A stretch of DNA of 64,000 nt from Atrichornis clamosus (Eukaryota; Chordata; Aves; Passeriformes; Menuridae): NCBI GenBank assembly GCA_013400975.1, contig WBMZ01003467.1, positions 1 through 64,000 on the forward strand. Direction: 5' to 3'. Position numbers and translations under genes: made by a program. The stretch's first letter is position 1. Each line of letters begins with the position of its first letter. Shown in pieces: positions 1 through 12,084 of the stretch. Below the pieces are notes generated by a model. It was not told the DNA's origin. It saw only the letters and a list, made by a program, of their open reading frames with translations, and did no database searches.

Positions 1-3000
1 AACACAAACCCACCACAGTGTTAATTTAAAAAAAAGTCAAAGCAGTTTGCTATACCTTCAGGCTTCTAGAATAGTGTGATGTTTAAGAATGTCTCACATT
101 CCACTCTGGATTTCTTTGTGGAAGACAGAGCTACTCATATGTGAGGGACATAGAATGCAATCCTAACTAGGACATCTGGCTTTAGTGCAAAGTACCTCCA
201 GGAAGGTGCAACCAGTTGTGATGGCACTTTAAGTTCCATGCATGTTCTAATCACAACCTAAACAAAGATCGAACTGTAAAGGATTGTTCCAAAGAAAACA
301 TTACGGTACCTAGTTTTGTAAAATTAAAATATTGTTTTGGACTATTTAGCATTAAACTAAAATGACTGTCCAGAGGATGATTAGGACAACCATCTATTGA
401 ATGCAATCTGCATTGAATGCTGTCTTACATAGCCTGTGTTCTGTCTGAGCTAACACTTGGCTGGCGCATGGCAGCTGCACCAACGGAATTCTTTTGATAT
501 TGGGGGAATATATGGAGTCCATTTGATTGACTTTCTATTCATCAAGCCATGTTCTGCTCTAAACATAAATAATTCAAAATGTCCGCTTTAGCATAATTTT
601 CCCCTCATAATTCCATTCCATTGGTGCACCAAAAACCCCACAGTGTACCACTCTCTGCAAATTGTGAGTACCAACCAGGTTAGGGCGCTGCAGGCTTCCA
701 GCTGAGAAGCTGTGGTTCCTGACAGAATGACACTCATTCTCCAGGGCCGAGGCCATAGAAGGTACCTTTGGGAGACCTCCTGCTGCGGTGAACCAGCACT
801 AGGAGGGTGAGAAGCAGCTGCAGGCAGAGCTGCTGGCCAGCCTGCCTGCTGGAGGTAAGGGGCCAGGGCAGCACAGAGCCAGGGTGGGGAAAAGCGACAG
901 AATCTCAGCAGCGCGCTTCTTGCCAGGTTAGGGAATGTGTAACGGAGCAGCTGTTGGATATGCAGTGACAGTTACCACGACCACCATGGCTTTGCTGGCT
1001 GACAGCATGGCTCCCAAAGGGGGGTAAAGCATGGGCTACTCTAATCAGATGTTCATTCGGAGAAAAATGAACTTTCTGTCATTCAAGTCCTTGTGGGTAC
1101 TGCAAAGAGAACAAAAGAATACAGTCATTAAAAAAAAAGTCACTGGCTACTGACCTGCCTGTCAATAAGAATTAAAGAAATGTGATGCTACTGCTGAGAA
1201 ACCATCAAATTTGTTTTAAATAGCAATGCTAATGTCAAATATAAAGTCAGAATTAGTGTTGATTTCTAACAGTTAGTCTGGAAAGCAAGAGATACTTTTG
1301 GTTTTATTGTAAAGGAAAAATCCTTCACTGCACATACTTGCATTAGCAAGGGAGAAAATCCGTTTGAAATAGCGAGAGAACACAGGAGAGAAAAAGGTAG
1401 TTTTTCATTCCAATTACATTTGGATATAGTATATTCCTCACAGTTCACAACAGCAATTAGCCTTTTGAAATTGGCAATAAACCCTGAGAAAGAATGAGCA
1501 TATTGTCAGAATAGTTCTTTTTTTAAAGAGGTGTATTCGCTCTGACTCAGGGAGCTGGTGTCTGGAGTGAAGGGAGAGCAGCAAGCACTAGCATACTTAA
1601 TACTCTTCAGAGTTTGAAGCTGTGCTACTGTAAAGGAACAGTTTTTCTAGGAAGGATCTGGAAGACCCTCAGAAGAAGAAGACCTGCACATACCAGTTCC
1701 GTTTCTGCGTAATTAAATTCATATCCTGTTTCAGAAAAGAGAAAGAGCTTTGCGGTCTCACTTCAGCTTTTACTGTGTTTGATGTATATCAGAAATACCC
1801 TCCTAGCTTTTCACACACTACCAGTCAGAACATTCCTGCAATTCTGTAAGTGCTGTGCTCTTCTGGCTAGGTGGTTTTGCCATAAACTCTTCTTAGCACT
1901 TTTTCATTCAGTTTCTCTCTCCTCTGTGATTTACTCCAGACCACTTTTGACTTCTGCAGTATGAAAAACTCCAACTAGGAGTGTATATAAGCCGGAGTCA
2001 TACTGGTTTGAAACAAGTGGTTTTTTCACTTCAGTCCATTTCATAGTCATGTTTGAAATTTCTACTTTTTTTTTGTATATTGGTGGTTAGCTGGAAGGAC
2101 ATACAGACATTAGGGCCTTTGGGAGAGATTCTTCCTGCTTTTCATTTGAAAGCAGGTCACTGCCTTTATTGATTTCTGGACTACCAGTTATTGTATGTGT
2201 CAATGTCAAGTTTTAGGTCTCCTCTTGTGTTGGTATTGATGATGAAGAATTCAGTATTTGGATTGTACAGGGGCACACCTAGGTCATTTTACCATTAAAA
2301 TCACCACAGAACCAGAAATACTCCCTTGCTTTCAACTAACATCTCAAGATTGTTCAAATACATTAAGAAAGGTAATTTGTATAATTGCTTTGTGTGTTGG
2401 TGGTTTTTTTCTTCTTTTGTAATTTCCAGGAAAAACTCAGCAAAGGGCTTCTCTTTATTCTGTTATTGTTTCATAAGAACTAGGCTCATTCCTGGAATGT
2501 TAATATTGGTGTTAACTGTCTTACTGAAAAAAAATTAAGAGAGTGAGCTATCTTCTTGCAAAATTGATGGTGAGTGATGACAAAAATGTCCGTCAGAAAT
2601 ATATAAAACTATTAAGATGTGTAGAAATTAAATGATGTTTCAGACTTGTATGATCTGTCTGAAATACAGAGAACTTTAAAGAATATTGCTAAACTTTTAG
2701 ATAGAAATGTATACATTTCTGTACAGCCCTTATTCAAAATGTTAAAAGTAATTTTTACCAACATTTGAAAGAAAAGTTCTTGTATTTTTCATATTAAAAT
2801 GATTGATATTTTAATATTACGGAAAATTTATTGATAAAGCTTATAAAACTGAATGTCATTTTGTCTGGAAAAACTATCTTCTCTCTTTCAAGCAACACTG
2901 AATATTTTGCAACATCCAGAACTGCAGACCAACAGCAGTCTCTTTGAGGAGAGATTCTGAGAAGATTCAGATCCCTTAAACCTGTTCAAACCTAGAATCT

Positions 3001-4171
3001 AGAAATACAAACCACAAAATAAATTATGTATGTTTATTAATGACAATTGGTTTTTATTTCCCTTTCTCACTTCCCCTGTCTGGAGACTGCAGCAGAAACC
3101 ACGTGAGCAGACAAATGCCTTTCAAATAAGTTCTTAAATTAACCTCCTGTTCCTGAAAATATATGCAAAATTAAGAATACTTTAAGCAACCCCAGATGTT
3201 TTCAAATGTGCACATGGATTTGGTGGGATAGGCACTTACTATTTCTTCTAAGCATAAATTAGTATGTTGCAAAATGGACAAGTAAACCTAATACTTGTAT
3301 TTATAAATTAAAAAATAAATACTTGTAAGCAGTCTAGGAAATGGTCATTCAGCTGTCAAGGTTAAAGGAAGTTTGCACGTGAGGTGCAGTGTGTTGAACT
3401 TCTAGTCTGAAGTTCATGCAGAAGAGAAACTACTTCAACAATTCCTTTCAGGTATGGAGATAGAAATGACCACATTCTTTTTAACTTACTGAGCTTGGCT
3501 TTGAATTGACTGGTTTTGTACTGTTAGGAGCAAACTTCTTTCACTTGTACCATATCAGTTTACCTTGGCCCAAAGCTCACATTTTACAGTAAAAATGGGA
3601 TAAAGTTACCATTCAGATACATGGTAAGCCGTCTTTACATGATTGAATCGATTCTTTCGTTGTATTTATGCATCTTTCTGGACTTGGGAAGGAGCTCTGA
3701 CAGCAGTGTTGCTTTAGAAGGTCCAACAGCAGGGTAAACTCTGCCTACCTTTAGCAGCTGTCTTTACATTCTTTCATTTCCTCTTAAGCAGGGTCAGATT
3801 TTATTTGCTGCCTGCCTGTGACCAACAGTACGCAGAGATCTGCTCTTCACAGTCACAGGCTTTGAAAAGTGTCCCTACACACTCACTGTGCTTGATGCAT
3901 GCAGCTGTCCTCAGGCAAGTGTCTTAAGGGCAGATATAATTATTTCAGGGTTTTCTGAAAATCTGAATTAGAACATTCTGGACATTTTTTAACATAGTTG
4001 ACTTCTATGCTATATTACTGTAGTAATGTCCTGTAGTAGCTGTCCTTTTTTTTTTTTAATGTGATGTTTCTGTTGCACCTGTTCCATATTTGCCAAGGGA
4101 TTGTCCTTATTCAGCATGAAATAAAAATAATCCTATGAAGATGGGTTTTCTAATCTTAAAATTGTGTATGT
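1..4171. other. unassigned AT-rich non-coding sequence
   Basis: No gene or nameable repeat was recognised. The only compositional feature is a GC-richer patch at about 660-1,020. It contains a good splice donor after position 854 (GAG then GTAAGG), but all three frames upstream of that donor contain stop codons, so a coding exon is unlikely. The short open frames here (60-70 codons) are within chance expectation. Confidence 0.55.
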
Positions 4172-4290
4172 AGAAGACAAGAAAGAGAGAAACAGAGTAG
4201 GCAAGTTTGGCAAGGGACAAAGAAGAACATTAAATAGCTGATAAGTTCACCAGGGTATCACAGAGCTCGTAAGATAACTACTACCAGTCA
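4172..4290 (+). repeat. dispersed repeat family 1, copy 1
   Basis: This stretch aligns by eye with 8,071-8,205. The best-matching core starts at 4,241 (ATAAGTTCACCAG) and runs through GATAACTA. About 34 of 40 aligned positions are identical before a roughly 9-base insertion in the other copy, after which both continue with TACTACCAGT / CTACTGCCAGT. The upstream flanks also share an AGA(A/G)GACAAGA start and a purine-rich run. The family is not recognised. An old LTR or SINE fragment is possible, but no terminal structure was seen. Confidence 0.5.
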
Positions 4291-7200
4291 TGTTGAAGAA
4301 GTCATGTGGAACCTATACCCCAGCAGTAATTAGAGTGGCCAGACAGCTCTGGTTTTTGGTGTGGGAGCACAAATTCTTCCACCAATCCCACTCCAGTAAG
4401 GCAATGTATTAGGTCTGCTACTCAGCTGGAGGGGAGAACAAAGACAGTTCCTGTCCTGATCCAAACACTAGCATTCAGCTGTTCTCATACACTGTTAAAT
4501 GTATTCTGGAAGTGTTCCAGTTTATTGCTGAAGTGTCTTAATTTATGAAAGCAATGTTATGCTTAGTGTTTTGCAAAAAAACCCCTATGAAACCCAAAAT
4601 CTAGTCTCCCTAAATCTGTAAAATTTACCAACAGTTAATCAAAACTCTAGAACATGTCTAGGCCACAGCACTGATGAAGGTGGAAAAACTAGTATTAAGT
4701 GATGCATTTCTTGTCTGGGGCATGTTGTCAGTGCTTTTAAGATCTTTCCTTCACAGTTCAGCACCTCAGTGTGCTCTGCCAGAATGACCAGGCAACCACT
4801 TCATTTTTCCTGACAATGTGTCCCCCTCTCTTCCTGTAGCTTCACAGATGCTCTAAACCCAAGAGAAGTATTTGTTCTAACTGCTGTATCAGTCCACCAA
4901 ACAAATACTCAATATAAAGTTACAGAATAGAGGGAAGGGATTTTAGGGCTTTCTGCTTCCCTGAGAGGGGAGCTAGTAACACACGATGCTGTGGGAAAAC
5001 AGGAGACACTGGACTGGCCTGAGGAATAAGGGACTCTCTCTCTCAAGTACTCTGATAAAAGTTCTGGTTTTTGCTTTCAAGCCTCTTAATGTAAATAGGA
5101 ATCTACCTGGTGGTGTTGGTAAGGAGAGCGAACATTTCATGCACTCTAGCGAGTTCATGGGTGTCTGTCAGCATAAATGCATAGATGATGTTTTCTCATT
5201 TAACCCTATTTTGGTGATCGTTTCAGTTTGACTCATTATTACTCACAGAAAGACTTAAGGTAACGGAAACCTCCAGTTTAGAGAGATGTTATGTAATCTC
5301 ATCAGTCATTTTGTGTTTGCAATGTCTACGACAGCTTTATTTTTGAGCAATTTAAATCCTTTATAGATAAATTACCAAAAGTTTCAAATCAAAGTTTAAT
5401 TATAAATAGTTACAAAAACCCAGTTAGTTGCATGAAGTTGCTTAGAAAAGTTTATGGAAAAAGCTTTTGGCAAGAGGACACCTGAGGACATATTTTACCA
5501 TCTTGTCCAGGGGTAGCATGCTTTTGGAAAAAAGATTATTAGAGTAATTAGGAAAATTGAAAGACAGGCAAATTGTTTTGAGAAGCAACACAGAAAAAAA
5601 ATGTCTCTTATGAAAGGTGGCTCAATTTTTCTTGTTACTAAGTTTTTCTTTTAATTGTATGAAACATTTTGAGATTGTGTTGCCTCAAGATAAAAATGTA
5701 GGAGGTTCAGAGATTTTTCTTTGATACAGGAGGAGAGAGACAGAGAAAGAGGAAGAAAAAAATAGTGAAGACATTAGCAAAAAATAAAATCAGTAATAAT
5801 ACACATTCTTAGTCTGAATAAGTACACAATATTTTAATATATTTACAATTTCAAGTGTCTGCATTTGAATGAGAGTGACTTTTTTTTTTTTAATGTCTGG
5901 TCTTAACTTTTGACATTAAATATTTGTGTTATATGTGCTAACTGAACTTGGGAACATACACCCCAAATACAGTGACAATGTTGGTTCTGTGAGGCTTGCT
6001 AAAAAAGCCATACCAAAGTTCTGTATCCTTTGGATAAGATCATTTCATGTCTTGTGTTTTTTTTGATATTTGCTTGTTTTCCTAAAACACTAAATAGCCT
6101 ATGTCAAATTCTGGTCTTCAGTGCAACAATAACACCCTGCTTTGGGACCACGGATTAGTCATGCAGTAGGGAGCAGAATTCATTTGTTGCCATGTGTTTG
6201 TGTGCTGTTGTCTGTTGCTGTTCCTTGGTATTCACCATTATTTGTTTGGCAGTGCTTTAAGACGTCTTACTTAGTGACTCGTTTAAAAGAACAATGTAGT
6301 TGAGTTTGTTGAGGAAATAATTGCTGCTTCTAATTTGAAGATCCTGACTGTCCCAAGATGAGTCCCCCAACAGTTGGCTGCCTTACACACTAATGCCCAG
6401 TGGAAGAAGAATCTGTGCTACAGATAGTTGCCACATCAGAAATAATTCAAAACTGCAAGAAAGAGAAAAATAAAAAATAACTGAAGCTCCAGACAAATTG
6501 GCAGGCTGGGTTGTGTAAATAAAATGGCCAACTAATTGTATTCCCTGGTGAATCCAGTCCAAATGGACCAGACAGGTTGAGTGCATAATAGAACACATGC
6601 ACCACAGTTTGAAAATCTCTGGGAATACTGAGCTGTCTTGTGCCACCCCTGATGGAGCTGAAATTGTAGTGAACAGAATGCTGGAACCATGTTGTATTAT
6701 CAGAGGACGTGGAACCACTTATTTGAACTAAACACTTAGTGCTGTCATGCTGGTGTGACAGAAAATGGCACTAAAGCACAGCTGAGTGGCTATTTTTGTC
6801 TGGATAAATACTCCAGTTTGTCAAGCTCTGTCTTCAGGTCTACTAGCACAAAAGTAGAGTTCAAAAGCAGATATTAACAACTTTACATTATGTTAGCTCA
6901 GAAAGAGTTATCACCTCATTCCTTTTTTTTTTCTGTGTGCAATTTCAAATGTCTAGAGAATTAAAGAAGTGGGTCTCAGGTTGTTTGAAGAGGATACTTT
7001 AGCCTATGCTTCATATTGTATTTCCACAAAAGTAAATTTGGTGTAAATCTATCCCTTTCTTTGTTTCAGTTCCTCTGGTTTTGGCATTGCTGGTGGTGGA
7101 TGTAGTCTCCCATTTAAAAAACACCCCTTGTAAGAGATGGCTTCACTATATAAGTATGCCTGTAGCTCCTGCTTAAGCAATTAGCCATACTATACTGGAG

Positions 7201-8070
7201 CACTTCAGATATTTGTTTTGTCTCCCAAAACTAACAGCAAAATATTAAAGAATAGTGATTACAGATATAAAGATTAGAGTCTTACTGGCTGAGCAACCAG
7301 GCTTGGGTGTAAGTGGGAGTTCAGTGTTTCCATTATTGAATTAAAAGTCTAAATTTAATACTTGCTTAATAGTTCTGTGGGGGATTTTTTGTTATTAAAC
7401 TTGCCTAAAGTTTGAGTTCAGGTAGATCAGGGGAAATAAGCTTAGAGTTCATGAATTCCCTGAAGCATTTTCTGCAAATATGTAAAGATGAACCATTATC
7501 CCAAGACATGTTTATGGCACCTTGCAGCTGGGGAATGCTCTGTGGCAAGCCGAAGAGGATCAGTGTGGGGCTGATATCTGGTATTGGGGTGAAGAGCCAG
7601 TAAAGATCAGAGAGGTGGTAGAGAAGTACTTCAGGCATATCCCAAGGCACTCCAGGGGCCCAGCTGTCAGGATACAACTTAAGAGGAAACCTCAGTATAT
7701 GGACTTTGCATATGGAAGGACTGTGCTGCTGTGCAGGAAATCTCCTGGCTTTCTGTCAGGACTGCTTGAGTGGAAATTTTTTATTTGATCACTAATCAGA
7801 ACTGTGATTTTATATTGAGTTTGTACATAGAACTTAGAGAAAGAACTCAATAATACTGTCATGAGTATAACTAATGGGTGTTCTTGCTAGGCTTGCAAAC
7901 TTGAATACTGCTGAAGTTGCCTTGAAGTCAGGAGTGCTATGCCCTGAGAGAGCAATGGGAAAAGGTGAAAACAATGTTTTGCCTCTGTGGTCCCCTAAAG
8001 GCAGTGCTCTCAAACTTTCACTATCTTCTTCCTGCAAATTAAGAGAAAATTGTTTGGTCAGTGTGTGTCT
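4291..8070. other. unassigned AT-rich non-coding sequence
   Basis: No gene or nameable repeat was recognised. The longest frame is 111 codons on the minus strand at 6,383-6,718, and two overlapping frames of 63 and 88 codons lie at 7,412-7,788. None shows a domain, signal peptide or exon boundary that I can support. Confidence 0.5.
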
Positions 8071-8205
8071 AGAGGACAAGACAGGGACAGAGGAGGCAGG
8101 TTCATCAAGGCAAGTACATCAAGAAATGAAGAGCAATATATTACTTATAAGTTCACCAGAGTATCCCACAGCTTTTGAGATAACTAGGAGGGCTACTGCC
8201 AGTTA
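8071..8205 (+). repeat. dispersed repeat family 1, copy 2
   Basis: This is the partner of 4,172-4,290, in the same orientation about 3.9 kb away. The core begins at 8,147 with ATAAGTTCACCAG. It carries an extra GGAGGGC-like segment before the CTACTGCCAGT end that copy 1 lacks. The divergence suggests two old independent insertions rather than a recent local duplication, because the flanks are unrelated. Confidence 0.5.
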
Positions 8206-10904
8206 GTTTTGTCAGTGGAGCAGTTGTCTCTTCCTCTTTGTTTTCTTTCTTTTAATCTGAATTTTTCCTTCCTGAAATTGATCTGTATCATATAAATAGT
8301 GGTATCCAAGATACCAAAGTTGAGTTGAATATTGCTTTAAAAATGCAACTTATTCAAAACCTTTTACTCTTACAGTTTTAACAATTTAAACTCTTCGTAA
8401 TACTCATACTGATTCACAGGTGTTCTTTCTGAATTTTTAGGTAAAAGCATATTAAGAGGTAGACTGTAGCCTTAAAAGTTTTGTTTTGCCATGAGGCATA
8501 CATTTTACAGCCAGATTGTGCATGAATATCTGTGTGGAAATTCTGAGGCTAGAAATGAAAGCAAGATAAATGAAAATGAGCAGCATGCTCCAATTTTTAA
8601 CAAGCCAAATAACGGATTCAGTATCAACCACATCTACAATAAAAATGTTGGGATGTTTTTTTGCTGTGTTATCCTGTGGTTCAATTGGGAACTTCAATCT
8701 TCTTTTTAGGAGTGTAGTCTTCTTTTCTCAGGAAGTCAGCCAGCCACAGTAGTCAGAATGATTCCTTCAAAGTATGTATATAAATACATGAAAGTAGTGG
8801 AATAGATGTGTAATCTGTAATAGATTCATTATCCAGGTAAATCAAGAGACCTTGACAACACTGGTGGAAGCAGTGGTGGAGCTGCAAGAATGCTTAACTC
8901 TTGAAAATATCTAATTTTACTCCTATCTCAAATTTGTAACTTTTCACTTTTCTACATCGTATTTAAGAACCATAGTCTTTCTTTAGTCTTTATCATACAT
9001 CTAGGTTAATATCAAAGTTATTTATATTACAGTCATAGCAGAAGTTCCATTGTGCTATGTGCACTGATCTTGTCACAGTGTGAATATGCCTTTAGCTTTG
9101 AGATATAGGAAGCCATACAGTTTGAAATTCTTCATCGTTTGAGTATTCTTTGAGACTAACTTGATTTTTTTAAAAGCACCGAAACAAATAAAATCAATCT
9201 GTTTTCTGGGGAAAGAGGACAAAAGCAAACAAGCAAATAGAAACACAAAAATTACAAACAAACAAAACCAAAATAACCCAACAACTGCACAGATAAAATC
9301 CTCCCGCCAACCCAAACAAAAAGAAAAAAAAATCAACACCCTACTCCCCCAAATTCTATGGAAAAATATGTTATTTTCACTGTGTATTTGTTTGCTTGAC
9401 TACTACTTTGCTGAGAAATTCTGTTGCCTTAACATTTTAAAAGAGCACTTCGCAATTTTCAGAGATTTTTCTGTGTACAAACTTGTTCATTTGATGACAG
9501 TTAATGCATATGTACTTTAGTCAAATATGTCTTACTGTTTCTCTTTTTCCTTCATGTTCTTTTTCCAATATCCAGAAAAACACAGAAAAAAACTGTAGTC
9601 TTTCTGCCAGTGGGATATATCCCTCCCAGTCATGCACACAGCTCCCTTTGGTGCATGTCAGAAAACAAAATGCAATTATTTGAGAAAATCAGAGTATAAG
9701 ACTCTGATCAGTTTAACTTTTATTCATTCTTATGATCAGGTCAACAAGGAGTGGTCTGAGACTATAATCTATGCAAATCTAAAGAAGCATGTTGAAAAAC
9801 ACTGGTTTCATTATGAATTTTTTGTCTTCACCTGCAGTTTGAACATTTACATAATAACATTCTTTTTCATTAACCCAGACAAAGCAGTTACTTAATTATT
9901 TTTAATGAGAACCAACCTATAATATTTTGAGACAATTAACCTGTAAATATTTAAGTTCTTGTTTTCCCCTCTGAACAGGAAATAGATTCTTGTGCTACTG
10001 GGCTGCATGTTGTAGCTAGTAACACTGACAGATACTGTGTCAGAATTGCTGTACGTTCCTCAGGACAAACCCAAAGCAAGTGTAAACTTCATTATGTATT
10101 GTGCTCTGTATGCAGTTTTACATAGCTTTTCCACAGGCTAGACAGAAATTTTCAAATTAATTTGTTGAGATGGTTCACTCTTGAATTACATGATGCCAAC
10201 CTAGAAAATTGACAGGAAGCAATTATTCAGATTCTTCTAAATTTTTAATTTTTAAAGCACATTGTTATGTATTTCTCTACTAGGTAGGGTAGAGCATCTT
10301 CCTGGCAATACTGGAATGCCCTGAGGATCCCCAAAAGCCTTTTAAAGAATATTTTATTTACTGTGAGGAGGACTTGAGATAACCCTTTTAGGTGCCTGCA
10401 AGATTTGTAGTCTGGTGAGGACAGATTGGCAGTGGATGCCTTTAGCTCTGACTGTACTGCGAAAGGTTTGCTGTGTATGGTTTCAGGCTACTGGCAGTAC
10501 TTGGAGCATTAAGAGTGCCATTGTAGCATTTGTGTTGATGATATGGGAGCTCATATGCATGGCTGAGGCTGAGTTCTGTAGAGGCTGATCCACCCAGAAA
10601 TCAGATGTAGGTTTCTTTCTTTCCTGCTGCTCTGTGGTTCCCCAGAGTCTTGTTTTACACACAAAATCCAAAGAAAAACAGATGCTGGCCAAAGCACAAA
10701 GAATTTGGTTTTGACTTTTTGAACTTTGTCACTAACACTTGTTTATTTGCAAACAGAAGTAAATTTGCTTTCATTTTTTGTCAAGAAACAAATTTTCTTC
10801 CCATTGTTCAACCGATGGTAGCAGGTAGATCTCTGTGTGGAAAAAGATCTATCTGAGTTGTCACTAGAAATGAGATTTAATCTAGGCCAGCATATCATTG
10901 AAAA
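8206..10904. other. unassigned AT-rich non-coding sequence
   Basis: No gene was recognised. Positions 9,210-9,340 are A- and C-rich on the plus strand, with AAACAAA-type runs. They yield opposing low-complexity frames (9,073-9,339 minus and 9,161-9,520 plus) that are composition artefacts. Confidence 0.5.
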
Positions 10905-11045
10905 TTAAAAGGTTTTTAAGTTTAAGAGGAGTGAGATCTGGAACAGCCTCTTTAAAAAAGCAGTGGAGAGAGCAAACTGGATTGTTTTAAAGAGGCCATT
11001 TCATCGGTTCATGAACAGGATTAGAGGACCCAGCTGTCTTTAGCA
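10905..11045 (+). mobile_element. possible ancient LINE (CR1-like) 3'-region remnant
   Basis: The text around CTGGAACAGCCTC (10,939), followed by a GTGGAG-type motif and then TTTTAAAGAGGCCATTT...CGGTTCATGAACAGGATTAGAGGACC, follows the layout of CR1-superfamily 3' regions. Those carry a 'GGAACAG...GTGGAG...TTTAA(A/G)' block near the end of the element. No 3' terminal repeat is visible, and it is more diverged than the other CR1 copies here. A 12-bp inverted repeat (GCCTCTTTAAAA at 10,946 and its complement at 10,985) lies inside it. The assignment is inferred from layout, not from an alignment. Confidence 0.35.
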
Positions 11046-11553
11046 GCAGGAGTCTGACATCAGTCATGAGTAACATAGAAAGACACTTTTGAGATCTGTG
11101 TGGTACCAGTCATTATAGTTCTGATTCTGCCTCATCTGTTTTCTTCCAGATCTTCTGGTTTGGGGATACCGTTTTAACTGAGCTAATGAAATGCTAGACT
11201 CACAGCATTTGTGATCTCTATGTAAATGCATTTTCACAAAGGAACAAGTTCTACACAGCGAGATCGGAGCAATTCTACAGTCCTGAGGTCTGTCAGCACA
11301 GAGTATTTTTCTTTCTCCACTGAGTATGAAAACCCATAATCAAGGGGTTAGGCTGCTCTTTAAGAATATTTGGCCATGAAACAAAAGATAGTCATTCTGT
11401 TTAAACAGCATTCAGAACCATCAGATGCTTCTGGTATGTGAAGCAAGATTTTATGAAAAATAAAGGGTTTAAGTAATATATCTCTCTTTTGTGAATGAAT
11501 AATGAAGTCAAAAGTTGAATATACCTAATTAAAGTGTTGGTTCGTTCAGTTTA

Positions 11554-11631
11554 ATCACAGGATGATAGAAAAGTTGTTTGGAAGGAACCTACAGAGGACA
11601 CCTACTCCAGCCTCCTGCTCAAAGCGGTATG
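11554..11631 (-). mobile_element. CR1 3' tail fragment
   Basis: Read on the minus strand, this ends with the characteristic CR1 3' terminus: a GCTCAAAG-like start, a GGTTCCTTCCAA-type motif, then a degenerate ATTCTATCATCCTGTGATT tail. Only about 75 bases of the element are present. It abuts, head to head, the CR1 ORF2 fragment that starts at about 11,632 on the plus strand. Confidence 0.75.
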
Positions 11632-12084
11632 CATTTGACAAGTATTTGACACTTTCCTGCATGACATCCTTGTCACTAAACTGGAGAGATATGGATTGGT
11701 TGGATGGACCGTGCAATGGATAAGGAGTTAGTTCAATGGTCACATTCAAAGTGTTGTGCCACTGGCTTGAAGTTCAAGTGGAGACCAGCGGTGGGTGGTG
11801 TTCCTCAGGGGCCTGTACTGGGACCAGTGCTGTCTTAACATCTTTTTCAGTGACAATGTCAGTGGCGTTGAGCGTACTCTCAACAAGTTTGCCAACAACA
11901 CCAAGCTGTTTGGTGCAGTCAACACACTGGAGGGAAGGGATGCCGTCCAGAGGGACTTTTACAGGCTTGAGAGGTGGGCCTGTACGAAACGCAGGAAGTT
12001 CAACAAGGCCAGGTGGAAAGTCCTACACTTGGGTTGGGGTAATCCCAAGCACGAACACAGGCTGGGCAAAGAATAGATTGAGAG
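11632..12084 (+). pseudogene. CR1 ORF2 (reverse transcriptase) fragment
   Basis: This is an internal piece of a CR1 LINE ORF2, covering the reverse-transcriptase palm from just after motif A to the start of the downstream region. On the plus strand it opens with the TTTGACACT...CATGACATCCTTGTC stretch of motif A. It continues through a motif B equivalent (GGTGTTCCTCAGGGGCC at about 11,797) to a motif C equivalent, KFANNTKLF, encoded near 11,888-11,914. It then reads LEGRDAVQRDF, FNKA and HLGWGNPK-like CR1 signatures. In active CR1 copies motif C reads FADD; here both catalytic aspartates are asparagine, so the product could not polymerise. The upstream half is frame-shifted relative to the 93-codon frame at 11,795-12,076. 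There is no 3' end on this side. It is a dead fossil. Confidence 0.85.

Noticed and set aside
760..854. GC-rich segment ending in a good donor, considered as a first or internal exon
   Set aside because: All three frames contain stop codons between the nearest acceptor and the donor.
9073..9520. Overlapping frames of 88 and 119 codons
   Set aside because: They are driven by an A/C-rich low-complexity stretch; the Lys/Gln/Asn-rich and Phe-rich products are composition artefacts.
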